The notes beneath the pieces are model-generated. The model was not told the DNA's origin and ran no database searches. It saw only the letters and a program-made list of their open reading frames with translations. From an uncultured Fretibacterium sp. (GTDB taxonomy: Bacteria; Synergistota; Synergistia; Synergistales; Aminobacteriaceae), in NCBI GenBank assembly GCA_937900285.1, contig CALCEM010000049.1:1-64000 (forward strand): a stretch of DNA of 64,000 nt. The letters are read 5' to 3'. The translations under genes were made by a program, and so were the position numbers. Positions within the stretch are counted from its first letter, which is position 1; every line of letters begins with the position of its first letter. This document shows positions 24,804-33,746 of the stretch, one piece after another.

Positions 24804-24836
24804 AAAAAAATTTTAGCCCGCAAAATTCAAGCAGGC
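24804..24836 (-). promoter_or_regulatory. Terminator-like hairpin in the topA leader
   Basis: On the minus strand GCCTGC (24836-24831) pairs with GCGGGC (24821-24816). It is followed by TAAAATTTTTTTA and then directly by the topA ribosome site GGGAGG. It could attenuate topA transcription or be the end of an upstream minus transcript, but no minus gene lies there. Confidence 0.45.
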
Positions 24837-24998
24837 ATTTTAAATCATTATTTATAATTTATATCACAAAATTTAAAAAAATATTTCACTTCACCAATAT
24901 AAATATAATAAATACGCAACGCTGACAAATGATAAAATTAACGGCTTAAAAATAGATATTTATAATTTTAATTTAAAGAGGACAGCAGAAATTTTAAA

Positions 24999-26111
24999 AT
25001 GAACAATGAAAATTTAAAGAAAATTATAAAATTGCGTCACTATTTACACGAAAATCCGGAATTATCCGGCCATGAAGTTTACACGAAAAATTATTTAATG
25101 GACTTCATAAATAATAATACTTCGTTTGCTGTAGTTGACTGCGGAAATTATTTTTATGCTGCAAAATATTTTGAAGGTTCTAAAGCTGTAGGATTCAGGG
25201 CTGATTTTGATGCATTACCGATTAACGAGGATTTAAATTTAATTTACGCCTCAAAAAATTCAGGCATCTCCCATAAATGCGGACATGACGGACACAGCGC
25301 AATTTTATGCGGTTTAGCTCTCGAACTCGATAATTTAAAATTAAAAAATTCCGTTTATTTAATATTTCAACATTCAGAAGAAGACGGAAAAGGCGCGCTG
25401 GAATGCTCGAAAATTTTACGCGAAAGAAATATAAAAAAAATTTACGCCCTTCATAATTGGAGCGGTTGGGACGAAAATAATATTATTTTAAAATCCGGCA
25501 TCGTTCAATGTCCTTCAGAAGGTTTAACGGTTAAATTTATCGGCGAAAATTCTCACGCTAGCGAACCAGAAAAAGGAATTGATCCATCGTTTGCGATTTC
25601 AGAATTAATTTTGAACTTGATAAATTACAATAATTTTCAACGCGACAAAATTTTATGCACGGTAATTAATATTAATTTAGGCGATAATAAAAATTTTGGA
25701 ATATCTCCGGGATTTGGCGAAGTCTCATTTACTATCAGAGCAGAACGAGAAAATATTTTACATGAACTCGAAATAAAAATTAAAGAACTGGCCATGAATT
25801 TAGCGCGGGAAAATAATTTAAATATTGAGTTTGAAATTTTAGACAAATTCCCGGAAACTGTTAATGATCCAGGCTGCGTAAACGATATTAAGAGAGCCGC
25901 TGAAAATTTGAAATTAAAAATTATTAAGATGCAAGAACCTTTATTAGCTTCTGAAGATTTTGGATATTACACGAAAGAAATACCCGGAGCAATATTCTAC
26001 ATCGGTAACGGAAAAAATTACCCGGCCATACATTCAGCCGGATATGATTTCAACGATAATATTATTAATAATGCAGTAAATATTTTTGTAAATTTATACG
26101 AGAATTTTTAA
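24999..26111 (+). CDS. M20 family amidohydrolase (N-acyl-amino-acid or hippurate hydrolase type)
   Basis: A zinc-type metallohydrolase of about 370 aa. The conserved metal and catalytic motifs are RADFDALPI, KCGHDGHSA, QHSEEDGKGAL (usually PAEE), and the C-terminal ASEDFGYY and IHSAGYDFND. The dimerisation insert lies at about 170-285. The family removes acyl groups from amino acids, aminobenzoyl-glutamate, or indole-acetyl conjugates; substrate is not predictable. It has no signal peptide, so it is cytoplasmic. AGAGGA precedes the ATG. The replacement of P-A-E-E by H-S-E-E before the general-base Glu is a small deviation. It converges with pnp. Confidence 0.88.
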   Translation: MNNENLKKIIKLRHYLHENPELSGHEVYTKNYLMDFINNNTSFAVVDCGNYFYAAKYFEGSKAVGFRADFDALPINEDLNLIYASKNSGISHKCGHDGHSAILCGLALELDNLKLKNSVYLIFQHSEEDGKGALECSKILRERNIKKIYALHNWSGWDENNIILKSGIVQCPSEGLTVKFIGENSHASEPEKGIDPSFAISELILNLINYNNFQRDKILCTVININLGDNKNFGISPGFGEVSFTIRAERENILHELEIKIKELAMNLARENNLNIEFEILDKFPETVNDPGCVNDIKRAAENLKLKIIKMQEPLLASEDFGYYTKEIPGAIFYIGNGKNYPAIHSAGYDFNDNIINNAVNIFVNLYENF

Positions 26112-26122
26112 TATTTAATTAT

Positions 26123-28459
26123 TTAATAATCTCTTCTGCGGTCTCTGCTTCTTCTTTCGCGTTCGTAAGAGTTTGAGCTGTATGGATTCCGTGAACCTGA
26201 AGCCCTCGATGAATATCCGCGCTCCATATATGACGGCGTTCTCTCGTGTTCTGGATATTGTGCATAATTTCCGCGATCTCTTGATGATAAACTTGAAATT
26301 AAATTTTCCCGTTCTCTTTCATCCGGTAAAACGTGCGCCAGTCCTGCAGCTCTGATTTTTGCTTCATCCGCTAAAATTCTCCGGCGCGTTAAATTTGCTC
26401 TGCCCTGCTCGTCAATCTCTTTCACCATCACTAAAACCCGGTCGCCGACTTTAAAAACATCTTCAACGTGCGGCACTCTGTTCGTGCTTATTTCGCTTAC
26501 GTGTAATAAACCTTCTTTGCCCGGTAAACATTCAACGAAAGCACCAAAATTTAATAATCTCGTTACAGTTCCTAAATATACTTCGCCTGCCGTTAATTCT
26601 CTGGTTAAAGACATTACGATAGCTCTTGCGTCTTCTACTTGTGATTGAGTTGGGCCGGAAATTGTTATAAATCCATTGTCCTCAATATTCATTTTTACGC
26701 CTGTACGTTGAGTAATGCTTCTCACGACTTTACCGCCAGAGCCTATAACTTCGCGGACTTTATCCGGGTCAATCTCAAATGAAATTATTCTCGGAGCATT
26801 CGGAGATAATTCGGAAGGTGTTGGGATTGTTTCTTCCATTTTCTCCAAAATTTCGAGGCGTGCTTTTTTGGCTTGATTTAATGCTGTCTCTAAAATTTCC
26901 CGCGTAATTCCTCCGGCTTTATTGTCCATTTGAAGAGCCGTAACACCTGCGCGAGTTCCAGCGACTTTAAAATCCATATCGCCGTAATGATCTTCAAGCC
27001 CCTGAATATCCGTTAAAATTTGAACTTTATCGCCCTCTTTAACAAGTCCCATCGCTATGCCTGCAACATGACACCTCAAAGGAACTCCGGCCGCCATCAT
27101 TGATAAACTTCCGCCGCAAATGCTAGCCTGTGAGCTTGAGCCGTTAGATTCCAAAATATCCGAAACAACTCGAATCACGTAAGGGAAATCTTCTTCAGTC
27201 GGAATAACCGGCAATAAAGCACGTTCAGCCAAAGCACCGTGACCAATTTCACGACGGCCGGGACCTCTCATCGGTCGAACTTCTCCAACTGAAAAAGGCG
27301 GAAAATTATAATGCAATAAAAATCTTTTAGCCGGTTCATTTAATTTAATTCCATCTAAAATTTGATCGTCCTCGCCTATCATTCCGAGCGTAGTGACTGC
27401 CAGCGATTGAGTTTCACCTCTCGTAAATAATGCAGACCCGTGAACTCTGGGCAATAAATTTGTTTCACATGAAATTTTTCTAATTTCGTCCATTGCTCTG
27501 CCGTCAACGCGTATGCCTTCATTTACGATTATTCCGCGCATAATATTTTTTACACGGCTGTCGACATATGCCGAAATATATTCAGAAGTTTCGGGTTTTT
27601 CCTTTAACATTTCCGCAAAATTTTCCTGAGCTTTAGTTTTAATTTCGTTAATTTTTTTCTCGCGTGATTTTTTCTCTACAATTCTCACAGCGGAATCAAT
27701 TTCAGCATTTAAATTTTCGTTAATCCAGTTTTCAATTTCCGGGATTTTTTCTGGTTCTGGTATTTCTATTTCAGGTTTACCGATTTCGTTTTTCATTTGG
27801 AGCATGACCGCAATAATTTTTTTTATTTCGGAGTGTGCAAGCTCCAGAGCATCAATTAATAATTCTTCTGAAACTTCATAAGACCCGGCTTCAACCATTG
27901 TGATCCCGTCTTCATGGCCGGCGACCGTCAAATTTAACATTGAAGTTCTCATTTGTAATTCAGTCGGGTTTACTACCAAATGACCGCCAACAAGCCCAAT
28001 TCTTACAGCTCCAACCGGACCGTGCCAAGGAATTCCGGAAATTGTTAAAGCTGCAGAGGCCGCATTAATTCCCAAAATATTCGGCGGATAAACTTGATCG
28101 ACTGCTAAAACCGTATCGACAACATGAACATCATTTCTCATTTCATCATCAAAAAGTGATCTTATTGCTCTGTCCGCGACTCGTGAGCTTAAAATTGCCG
28201 TGTCTGATGGTTTGCCCTCACGTTTAATAAATCCTCCCGGAATTTTTCCAGCTGCATAATATTTTTCTTCAAAGTCCACTACTAAAGGGAAAAAATCAAT
28301 TCCTGTTCTCACCGTTTCCGTCATACATGCCGTACTTAAAATTACCGTTTCACCTTGAGAAGCTAACACTGCACCATTTGCCTGTTTTGCTAATTTACCC
28401 GTTCTAAATTCAATAACTGATTCGCCTGATGTGACTCTGTAAATTTTTTCCTGTTCCAA
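26123..28459 (-). CDS. pnp: Polyribonucleotide nucleotidyltransferase
   Basis: PNPase is the phosphorolytic 3'-5' exoribonuclease of the degradosome. Two RNase PH-like domains (about 10-220 and 315-545) flank a helical region. GGSLSMMAAGVPL and RREIGHGALAERAL are active-site segments. A KH domain (about 560-620) and an S1 domain (about 630-705, GTVTRLLNFGAFVECLPGKEGLLHVSE) follow. The protein then ends in a 65-residue low-complexity tail rich in Arg, Ser, Tyr and Glu, ending RDRRRDY, which probably adds RNA affinity or a partner site. The start is TTG 28459 with GAGGAG 12 bases upstream. Length is 778 aa. No rpsO lies next to it, unlike the common rpsO-pnp pairing. Confidence 0.95.
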   Translation of the reverse strand: MEQEKIYRVTSGESVIEFRTGKLAKQANGAVLASQGETVILSTACMTETVRTGIDFFPLVVDFEEKYYAAGKIPGGFIKREGKPSDTAILSSRVADRAIRSLFDDEMRNDVHVVDTVLAVDQVYPPNILGINAASAALTISGIPWHGPVGAVRIGLVGGHLVVNPTELQMRTSMLNLTVAGHEDGITMVEAGSYEVSEELLIDALELAHSEIKKIIAVMLQMKNEIGKPEIEIPEPEKIPEIENWINENLNAEIDSAVRIVEKKSREKKINEIKTKAQENFAEMLKEKPETSEYISAYVDSRVKNIMRGIIVNEGIRVDGRAMDEIRKISCETNLLPRVHGSALFTRGETQSLAVTTLGMIGEDDQILDGIKLNEPAKRFLLHYNFPPFSVGEVRPMRGPGRREIGHGALAERALLPVIPTEEDFPYVIRVVSDILESNGSSSQASICGGSLSMMAAGVPLRCHVAGIAMGLVKEGDKVQILTDIQGLEDHYGDMDFKVAGTRAGVTALQMDNKAGGITREILETALNQAKKARLEILEKMEETIPTPSELSPNAPRIISFEIDPDKVREVIGSGGKVVRSITQRTGVKMNIEDNGFITISGPTQSQVEDARAIVMSLTRELTAGEVYLGTVTRLLNFGAFVECLPGKEGLLHVSEISTNRVPHVEDVFKVGDRVLVMVKEIDEQGRANLTRRRILADEAKIRAAGLAHVLPDERERENLISSLSSRDRGNYAQYPEHERTPSYMERGYSSRASGSRNPYSSNSYERERRSRDRRRDY

Positions 28460-28642
28460 AATTCTTTAATACTCCTCTGATATTTTTCTTAAACATGTTG
28501 ATTATTATATCTGAATATTTAAACAAGATTTGAAATTTTAAATTTATTACGTTTATTATTTCCTGATTTGATTCGGCCATGAACGTGAAAAAAAATATAT
28601 TATTTATTTTGACTCGCAACAGAAATTAAACCGGCAAAAAAA

Positions 28643-28676
28643 GAAAAAAAACTCCTCATCAGATCAACGACAAGGA
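28643..28676 (-). terminator. Terminator of the CAU tRNA
   Basis: On the minus strand TCCTTGTC pairs with GATGAGGA (8 bp, two G-U), with an 8-base loop, followed by GTTTTTTTT. It lies 30 bases beyond the tRNA 3' end. Confidence 0.65.
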
Positions 28677-28706
28677 AATTAAATTAAATAGTTTTATCGA
28701 TTACGG

Positions 28707-28780
28707 TGGGCCTGCCTGGACTCGAACCAGGAACCTTCCGGTTATGAGCCGGTGGCTCTGACCACTTGAGCTACAGGCCC
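28707..28780 (-). tRNA. tRNA with CAU anticodon (elongator Met or lysidine-modified Ile)
   Basis: The 74-nt cloverleaf reads GGGCCUG acceptor, GCUC D-arm, anticodon loop CUCAUAA, T-arm CCUGG-UUCGAGU-CCAGG, and CAGGCCC-A. No CCA is encoded; the genomic bases are CCG. The top anticodon-stem pair would be an A-A mismatch. It has no initiator features (first pair G-C, no three G-C pairs above the anticodon loop), so it is not tRNA-fMet. Whether it is elongator Met or Ile2 (substrate of TilS) cannot be decided by eye. It stands alone between pnp and the ROK kinase. Confidence 0.92.
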
Positions 28781-28938
28781 GTTCAATTTCAAAACGTGTG
28801 AATTATATTTTAAGTATCAATTTGCGTCAAGTATTATAAAATTTTTTAATTTCGTAATTTATATTATAATTTCAGCGCGTTAATTTAATTTTTAATTTAT
28901 TTTTTTATCCTGAAATTTTTTAAGGAGGTCTCCGTTAA

Positions 28939-29814
28939 ATGTTATATGGAGCTTTAGAAGCCGGTGGAACAAAAATGATTTGCGCTATTGGTAATGAATA
29001 CGGCCAAATACTCGAACAAACTACAATACCGACAACTACACCAGATGAAACGATGCCTCAAGTTTTGGACTTCTTTAAAGATAAAGAACTCGATGCGGTT
29101 GGGGTTGCGTGTTTTGGCCCGGTTGATGTCCGCAAAAGTTCAAGCACTTACGGAAATATTTTAAACACTCCAAAAATTGCCTGGAGAAATTTCCCAATGT
29201 TGAAGACGATCAAAACAGGTTTAAATAATATTCCCGTCGGATTTGATACTGATGTGAACGGCGCAATTTTAGCCGAAGTGACTTGGGGTGCAGCAAAAAA
29301 TTTAACTGACGCAGTTTATTTCACGATCGGTACAGGTATCGGAATGGGAGTAATTTCAGGCGGAAATTTATTGCACGGAATGTTACACCCTGAAATCGGT
29401 CACATAAAAATGTCAGTTGTTCATAATGATGATTTTGCCGGAGTTTGTCCGAGTCATGGGACTTGTTTCGAGGGAATGGCTTCAGGTCCTGCGATCGAAA
29501 AACGCTGGGGAAAATCCGCAAAAGATTTAAACGAAAATAATGACGTTTGGGAATTGGAAGCGGATTATATTGCGCAGGCTTTAACGACCGTAATTTATGC
29601 GTTAAGTCCCCAAAAAATTATTTTAGGCGGCGGTGTAATGCATCAAAAACAATTATTCCCGTTAATCCGCGAGAAAGTCCTCGAAGATATTAATAATTAC
29701 ATCGACACGAAAGAATTAAGAAATATCGCAAATTATATCGTTCCTGCTTCTCTCAACGATAAACAGGGAGTTATGGGAGCTTTAAAACTTGCTGAAATGG
29801 CAACAGAAGAATAA
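28939..29814 (+). CDS. ROK family sugar kinase (fructokinase-like)
   Basis: An ATP-dependent hexose kinase of the ROK family, closest in pattern to the B. subtilis YdhR/GmuE type fructokinases. ALEAGGTKMICAIG is the phosphate-binding loop. GFDTDVNGAILAEVTWG includes the catalytic Asp (D105), and FTIGTGIGMGVI the second phosphate motif. Zinc ligands H155, C170, H173 and C176 follow the GHxxCxxHxxC family pattern. It has no N-terminal helix-turn-helix, so it is a kinase and not a repressor. AAGGAGGT lies 10 bases before the ATG. It is monocistronic, with a hairpin terminator downstream. Confidence 0.88.
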   Translation: MLYGALEAGGTKMICAIGNEYGQILEQTTIPTTTPDETMPQVLDFFKDKELDAVGVACFGPVDVRKSSSTYGNILNTPKIAWRNFPMLKTIKTGLNNIPVGFDTDVNGAILAEVTWGAAKNLTDAVYFTIGTGIGMGVISGGNLLHGMLHPEIGHIKMSVVHNDDFAGVCPSHGTCFEGMASGPAIEKRWGKSAKDLNENNDVWELEADYIAQALTTVIYALSPQKIILGGGVMHQKQLFPLIREKVLEDINNYIDTKELRNIANYIVPASLNDKQGVMGALKLAEMATEE

Positions 29815-29838
29815 CAGAAAGTATAAAATTTATTTTTC

Positions 29839-29880
29839 GCTCCTGAATTTTATCGGGAGCAAATTATTTTATTTGTTTTT
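29839..29880 (+). terminator. Terminator of the ROK kinase gene
   Basis: GCTCCTGA (29839-29846) pairs with TCGGGAGC (29853-29860; one G-U). The T-rich tract after it is interrupted (AAATTATTTTATTTGTTTTT), so termination may be partial. Confidence 0.55.
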
Positions 29881-29910
29881 ATTTTAAAATTTTTAAGGAG
29901 GTAAATTTTT

Positions 29911-30444
29911 TTGGCTGAAATTAAAGATCTCAAGAACGATAATTCAACAAAAAATCAGGATTTTAAGGACATGGATGCCGAAAATTTAGGCGAAGAACAT
30001 ATTAATTTAGTTTTCATGCTCGGTAAAGAAAATTTTGGCGTTGATGTAAATATCGTCAGCGAAATTGTTAGAGTTCCATCGTTTATTACACGCGTTCCGA
30101 ATGCTCCGATGTATATTAAAGGCGTTATGAATTTGCGCGGGAATATTGTCCCGGTTTTTGACATGCAGTTAAAAATTGGAATGATGCAGAGTCCTCTCGA
30201 TGAAGAAGCGAGAATTATAGTTTTAGCAATTAAAGATGTGATGTTTGGAATAATTGTAAATTCTGTTACGGAAGTCCGCACGATTTACGACAGCCAATTA
30301 GAGCCGGCTACAAAATTATCATCATCGGTTGATAAACGTTACGTGTTATGGGTAGCAAAACCGGCAGATGAAAGATTAATATTACTGCTTGATGTTTCAG
30401 CGTTATTTGATCTCGATCAGATTTTACAGGAGGACAATGAATAA
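29911..30444 (+). CDS. cheW: CheW-like chemotaxis coupling protein
   Basis: CheW links chemoreceptors to the histidine kinase CheA. A 30-residue charged N-terminal extension precedes the SH3-like double-barrel domain (about 30-170). The domain shows FGVDVNIVSEIVR, PMYIKGVMNLRGNIVPVFDMQ (the receptor-binding NLRG motif) and ARIIVL. It starts at TTG with AAGGAGGT 8 bases upstream. No cheA, receptor or flagellar gene lies nearby. Instead its last eight bases overlap the amidase gene, so it is co-transcribed with cell-wall and envelope genes. That arrangement suggests coupling to a surface or envelope array, or simply historical linkage. Confidence 0.9.
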   Translation: MAEIKDLKNDNSTKNQDFKDMDAENLGEEHINLVFMLGKENFGVDVNIVSEIVRVPSFITRVPNAPMYIKGVMNLRGNIVPVFDMQLKIGMMQSPLDEEARIIVLAIKDVMFGIIVNSVTEVRTIYDSQLEPATKLSSSVDKRYVLWVAKPADERLILLLDVSALFDLDQILQEDNE

Positions 30445-32245
30445 TAAATTTATTTTCAAACCTGTAAAAATTTTTATCACGGCATTTTTATTTGCGTTAA
30501 TTTTAATTTCTCCGATTTATGCCGACGCAAATTTATATAAAGGCGCAAAATCAACAGGAAGCGTAAAAACTTTTGATGATAAACGCGGGATGTATGTTTC
30601 ACTTGCTGACATGGCCGAATTAATGGGATTTAAATTTTCACATGAAGACGGCGAAGAAATTTTAATAACCAGAGGCCGTGATAAATTACGATTAATTTTA
30701 AATTCGTCTGGAGCTTGGAGAAATACTGCTCTTGTAGCTTTGATGTCCGCACCGTTTGAACGTGATGGAATTATCTGGCTTGATGATGAATCAGCTTTAA
30801 AATTATTTCAGAATTTTGCCGGCAGCATAAAAAAAAATAAATTGAGATTCAAAAAAATTCAGGGCGTTAATATTAATAAAAATGTTGAGAGCGAAGACAA
30901 AAAGGAAAATTTAAACGAGAACAAAAATAAAAATGTTAAATCCAGAAATAATAATAATAAAAATAAAAATTTAAGTGAGTCGGGATCTGCTCAACCAAAA
31001 TATGAGAGCTTCAGAGCCGATAAAAGTCCGCGCAGAAAAAAAAATAATTTACAAGTTCATAGCGGAATAATTAACGAAATTCGCTGGACAAATACAAAAG
31101 CAGGGGAATTTAAAAAAATTTTGGCGGTCATGATGTTAGAAGAAAATTCTGATCCATATGTTTTTATGGAAGATGGAAATTTACACGTGTTGTTTAATTC
31201 TGTCAGTGACAAGCTGGAAAAATTGTTTTCACCGTACGAGAATATAAAAATTGAATTGAATTATTCAGGTGAAAATAAAGCCGATTTAATTTTAAAGAGT
31301 AACGCCGTGCGAATTGATAAAATGATTTTAAATTCTCCGAGAAGGGTTGCGCTTGAGTTCTTTTTTTCTGAAAATACTGTGATCACAAAAATTTCTCCAG
31401 GCTCAAAAAATAATATTACAGTCGCAAAAAATCCAATTGAAGAGGCAAAATCTAAAAATAAATTCTCGAAGGGTGACCCCGTTTTAATGACGAAGCCATC
31501 GGATTTAACGATCCCGTACGCTATTCCTAAAGCCCAGCCGGAAAATAATAATATTAAAACAGCACGAAATAAAAAATTAATTGTAGTAGATCCCGGACAC
31601 GGCGGAAAAGATCCCGGAGCTAGAGGAAACGGAATTATTGAGAAAAATATAAATTTATCGATAGGTTTGGAACTGCGGAGAATTTTATTAACGTTGGGTT
31701 ATGACGTAATTATGACGAGAACCGGCGACACTTATCCGAGTTTACAGGACAGGACGGACATCGCGAATAATTCCGATGCTGATTTATTTGTGAGCATTCA
31801 TGTAAACGCATTGCCCTCAAAATCTTCGATGACCGGATTTGAAATTTATATAATGGCTCTTCCGTCCGATGCTGATTCGTTGAAATTAGCAAAAATTGAA
31901 AACCGCGAATATATTGAGGGTAAAGGTTTCGACTCTGAAAACGTTGACCGCCGTACTGAAATGCTGTTAAAAATTTTGGGAGATATGCAGCAAAATAATA
32001 AATTAAATGAAAGTTTAGTATTTGCGAGATCGTTATTTAACGCTGGGAAAATTTCCGGGCTTCCAATGCGCAGAATAGCTCAAGCTCCGTTTTTTGTAAT
32101 TCGAGGTTCCGGAATGCCTTCGGTGTTATTGGAGACGGGATTTTTAACGAACGCCGGGGAAGCCGCAAATTTAGCGATGCCTGCATATCAGCACAGAATC
32201 GCTCAGGCAATGGCTAACGGAATAAAAAAATATTTAGAAGACTAA
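30437..32245 (+). CDS. N-acetylmuramoyl-L-alanine amidase (Amidase_3) with AMIN-like region
   Basis: A periplasmic zinc amidase that cleaves the peptide stem from peptidoglycan. ATG 30437 with ACAGGAGG at 30426-30433 is chosen; it overlaps cheW by eight bases. The signal peptide ends IYA (about 1-28). Residues about 32-140 resemble a copper-amine-oxidase-N/stalk-type domain. A low-complexity Lys/Asn/Glu linker follows (about 145-200). About 212-320 is an AMIN-like beta domain, and 378-602 is the catalytic Amidase_3 domain with zinc/catalytic residues H388, E402, H455 and E566 (DPGHGG, SIHVNA, LLETGFL). Length is 602 aa. It is probably the daughter-cell separation amidase of this organism. Confidence 0.92.
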   Translation: MNNKFIFKPVKIFITAFLFALILISPIYADANLYKGAKSTGSVKTFDDKRGMYVSLADMAELMGFKFSHEDGEEILITRGRDKLRLILNSSGAWRNTALVALMSAPFERDGIIWLDDESALKLFQNFAGSIKKNKLRFKKIQGVNINKNVESEDKKENLNENKNKNVKSRNNNNKNKNLSESGSAQPKYESFRADKSPRRKKNNLQVHSGIINEIRWTNTKAGEFKKILAVMMLEENSDPYVFMEDGNLHVLFNSVSDKLEKLFSPYENIKIELNYSGENKADLILKSNAVRIDKMILNSPRRVALEFFFSENTVITKISPGSKNNITVAKNPIEEAKSKNKFSKGDPVLMTKPSDLTIPYAIPKAQPENNNIKTARNKKLIVVDPGHGGKDPGARGNGIIEKNINLSIGLELRRILLTLGYDVIMTRTGDTYPSLQDRTDIANNSDADLFVSIHVNALPSKSSMTGFEIYIMALPSDADSLKLAKIENREYIEGKGFDSENVDRRTEMLLKILGDMQQNNKLNESLVFARSLFNAGKISGLPMRRIAQAPFFVIRGSGMPSVLLETGFLTNAGEAANLAMPAYQHRIAQAMANGIKKYLED

Positions 32246-32270
32246 AAAATTAAAGGAGGGATTTTAAATT

Positions 32271-33062
32271 TTGCCTCAAAACGAATCAAGACGAAATATA
32301 AATATAAATATAAATTCAAATTCTGAACGTCCTGCGCGTCCTGCTCATGCTCCAAGAAGACGGCCGATTAATGCGGGCAATAATCCAAACGCTAGAAGAG
32401 TCCGTCACCGTTCTGCGCGAAAATTTGAAGACAATAAAAAAACTCCGTTAATGCTGAAATTATTATCAATTTTGGGATTAATAATGATGTGCATTGTCGC
32501 GGGTTATGCTGGAACTTCCTGGCTGATGGACATGTTAAATCAAAAATGGCTCTTGAAACCTGAAAACAGAATTGAAAATCAGGAGGATTTAGCGAGGCTG
32601 CAAGATTCCGAAAATAAACGCGCTGAAAAAATTTTAAATTCTGGAAATTCTCAAGTCTCGTATATTTTATATCACGTCAATGAAGATAATATTTCGGAGG
32701 TCAGAAAAAATTTTTTATCGAGGACTCAAGAGGATAATATGTCGGATGTATTTGAAAATATATTATTGTTGAGCAATGTTCCGGACAACGACAAAATAAA
32801 AGTTTTACACGTATTTTTAAAAGATGACACGGTGTTTTTTGATTTAAGTGCGCAGTTTGAAAAATCTCTTGAATTATTGGGGCAGCGTTCGAGCTTGTTA
32901 TTATTGACCGGAATTGTAAAGAGCATGACGGAAAATTTTAAGCCTGTAACGCAGGTGAGATTTTTAATTGAATCGAAGACCCCAAAATCTGGCGGAGCGG
33001 TTGATTTAAGTAACGCGTGGAGGATGCCGGAAAGCGCTCAAAATAAAAATGAATCTGCCTGA
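32271..33062 (+). CDS. GerMN-domain membrane-anchored protein
   Basis: Residues 1-58 are cytoplasmic and basic, with a short Asn-Ile repeat from an AATATA hexamer run. A single membrane helix lies at about 61-82, and an extracytoplasmic GerMN domain occupies about 125-245. GerMN motifs visible are VLHVFLKDDTVFFDLSAQF, a helix with LLLLTGIVKSMTENF, and VTQVRFLIESK. The domain is known from sporulation protein GerM but also occurs in non-sporulating bacteria beside cell-wall amidases, as here. TTG start with AAAGGAGGG 10 bases upstream. It overlaps rdgB by 14 bases. Function is likely in peptidoglycan or envelope assembly. Confidence 0.78.
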   Translation: MPQNESRRNINININSNSERPARPAHAPRRRPINAGNNPNARRVRHRSARKFEDNKKTPLMLKLLSILGLIMMCIVAGYAGTSWLMDMLNQKWLLKPENRIENQEDLARLQDSENKRAEKILNSGNSQVSYILYHVNEDNISEVRKNFLSRTQEDNMSDVFENILLLSNVPDNDKIKVLHVFLKDDTVFFDLSAQFEKSLELLGQRSSLLLLTGIVKSMTENFKPVTQVRFLIESKTPKSGGAVDLSNAWRMPESAQNKNESA

Positions 33063-33639
33063 AAAATTAGTGATAGCCACCGGGAATTATAATAAATACC
33101 GCGAATTTGAATATATTATAAAAAAAATTGTCGGCCATGACATAAAGACTAAAATAATTTTTGCGCCGGAAATTTCAAAATTAACAATTGATGAAACCGG
33201 GAGTACTTATGCTGAGAACGCTATTTTAAAGGCTGAAGCATGGAGCAAAAAAATAAATTTGCCGTGTTTAGCTGATGACAGCGGCCTTGAAGTTGAAATT
33301 TTAAATGGTGCTCCCGGTTTATATTCTGCTCGAATAGTTGAGGGCGATGACGATAAAAAAATTAAATGGCTGCTCGAAAATTTAAATAATAAAAATAATC
33401 GTAATGCGAAATTTGTCGCAGTTCTGGCTTTAAAAATTCCAGGTGAAAAAATTATTTTAAGTGAAGGCACATGCAAGGGAAAAATAAATAAATATCCTGC
33501 TGGAAATAATGGATTTGGTTATGATCCTGTATTTATTCCGGAAGGATTTAATTTGACGTTTGCGCAAATGGATTTTAAGTCAAAAAATTTAATTTCTCAC
33601 AGGGCTGAAGCATTTAAAAATTTAATTAAACTCCCTTAA
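33049..33639 (+). CDS. rdgB: XTP/dITP diphosphatase (RdgB/HAM1)
   Basis: A house-cleaning pyrophosphatase that removes non-canonical purine nucleotides (dITP, XTP). The substrate loop ATGNYNKYREF starts at residue 10. LADDSGLEVEILNGAPGLYSAR contains the catalytic Asp (D77). GNNGFGYDPVF and the C-terminal SHRAEAF motif bind base and phosphate. The 196 aa match the family. It begins within the end of the GerMN gene and ends the cheW operon. Confidence 0.94.
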   Translation: MNLPEKLVIATGNYNKYREFEYIIKKIVGHDIKTKIIFAPEISKLTIDETGSTYAENAILKAEAWSKKINLPCLADDSGLEVEILNGAPGLYSARIVEGDDDKKIKWLLENLNNKNNRNAKFVAVLALKIPGEKIILSEGTCKGKINKYPAGNNGFGYDPVFIPEGFNLTFAQMDFKSKNLISHRAEAFKNLIKLP

Positions 33640-33746
33640 AAATAAACAGATAAATTTTAATATCCGAAATTAATTAAGGATCATTTTACGTAACTAATAT
33701 TATATAATTTCCGTGTTGATAAATTTTAAGATAAGGGAGTGTTGTA

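Larger units (their letters stand above)
28460..28938. other. Intergenic region between pnp and the ROK kinase
   Basis: A 479-bp stretch without a protein gene. It holds the CAU tRNA and its terminator. The remaining roughly 180 bp next to pnp and 160 bp next to the kinase are AT-rich leader sequence. No further structure could be supported. Confidence 0.6.

Noticed and set aside
32295..32312. AATATA hexamer repeat in the GerMN gene as a phase switch
   Set aside because: The unit is a multiple of three bases, so copy-number change only adds or removes Asn-Ile pairs in a disordered cytoplasmic tail.
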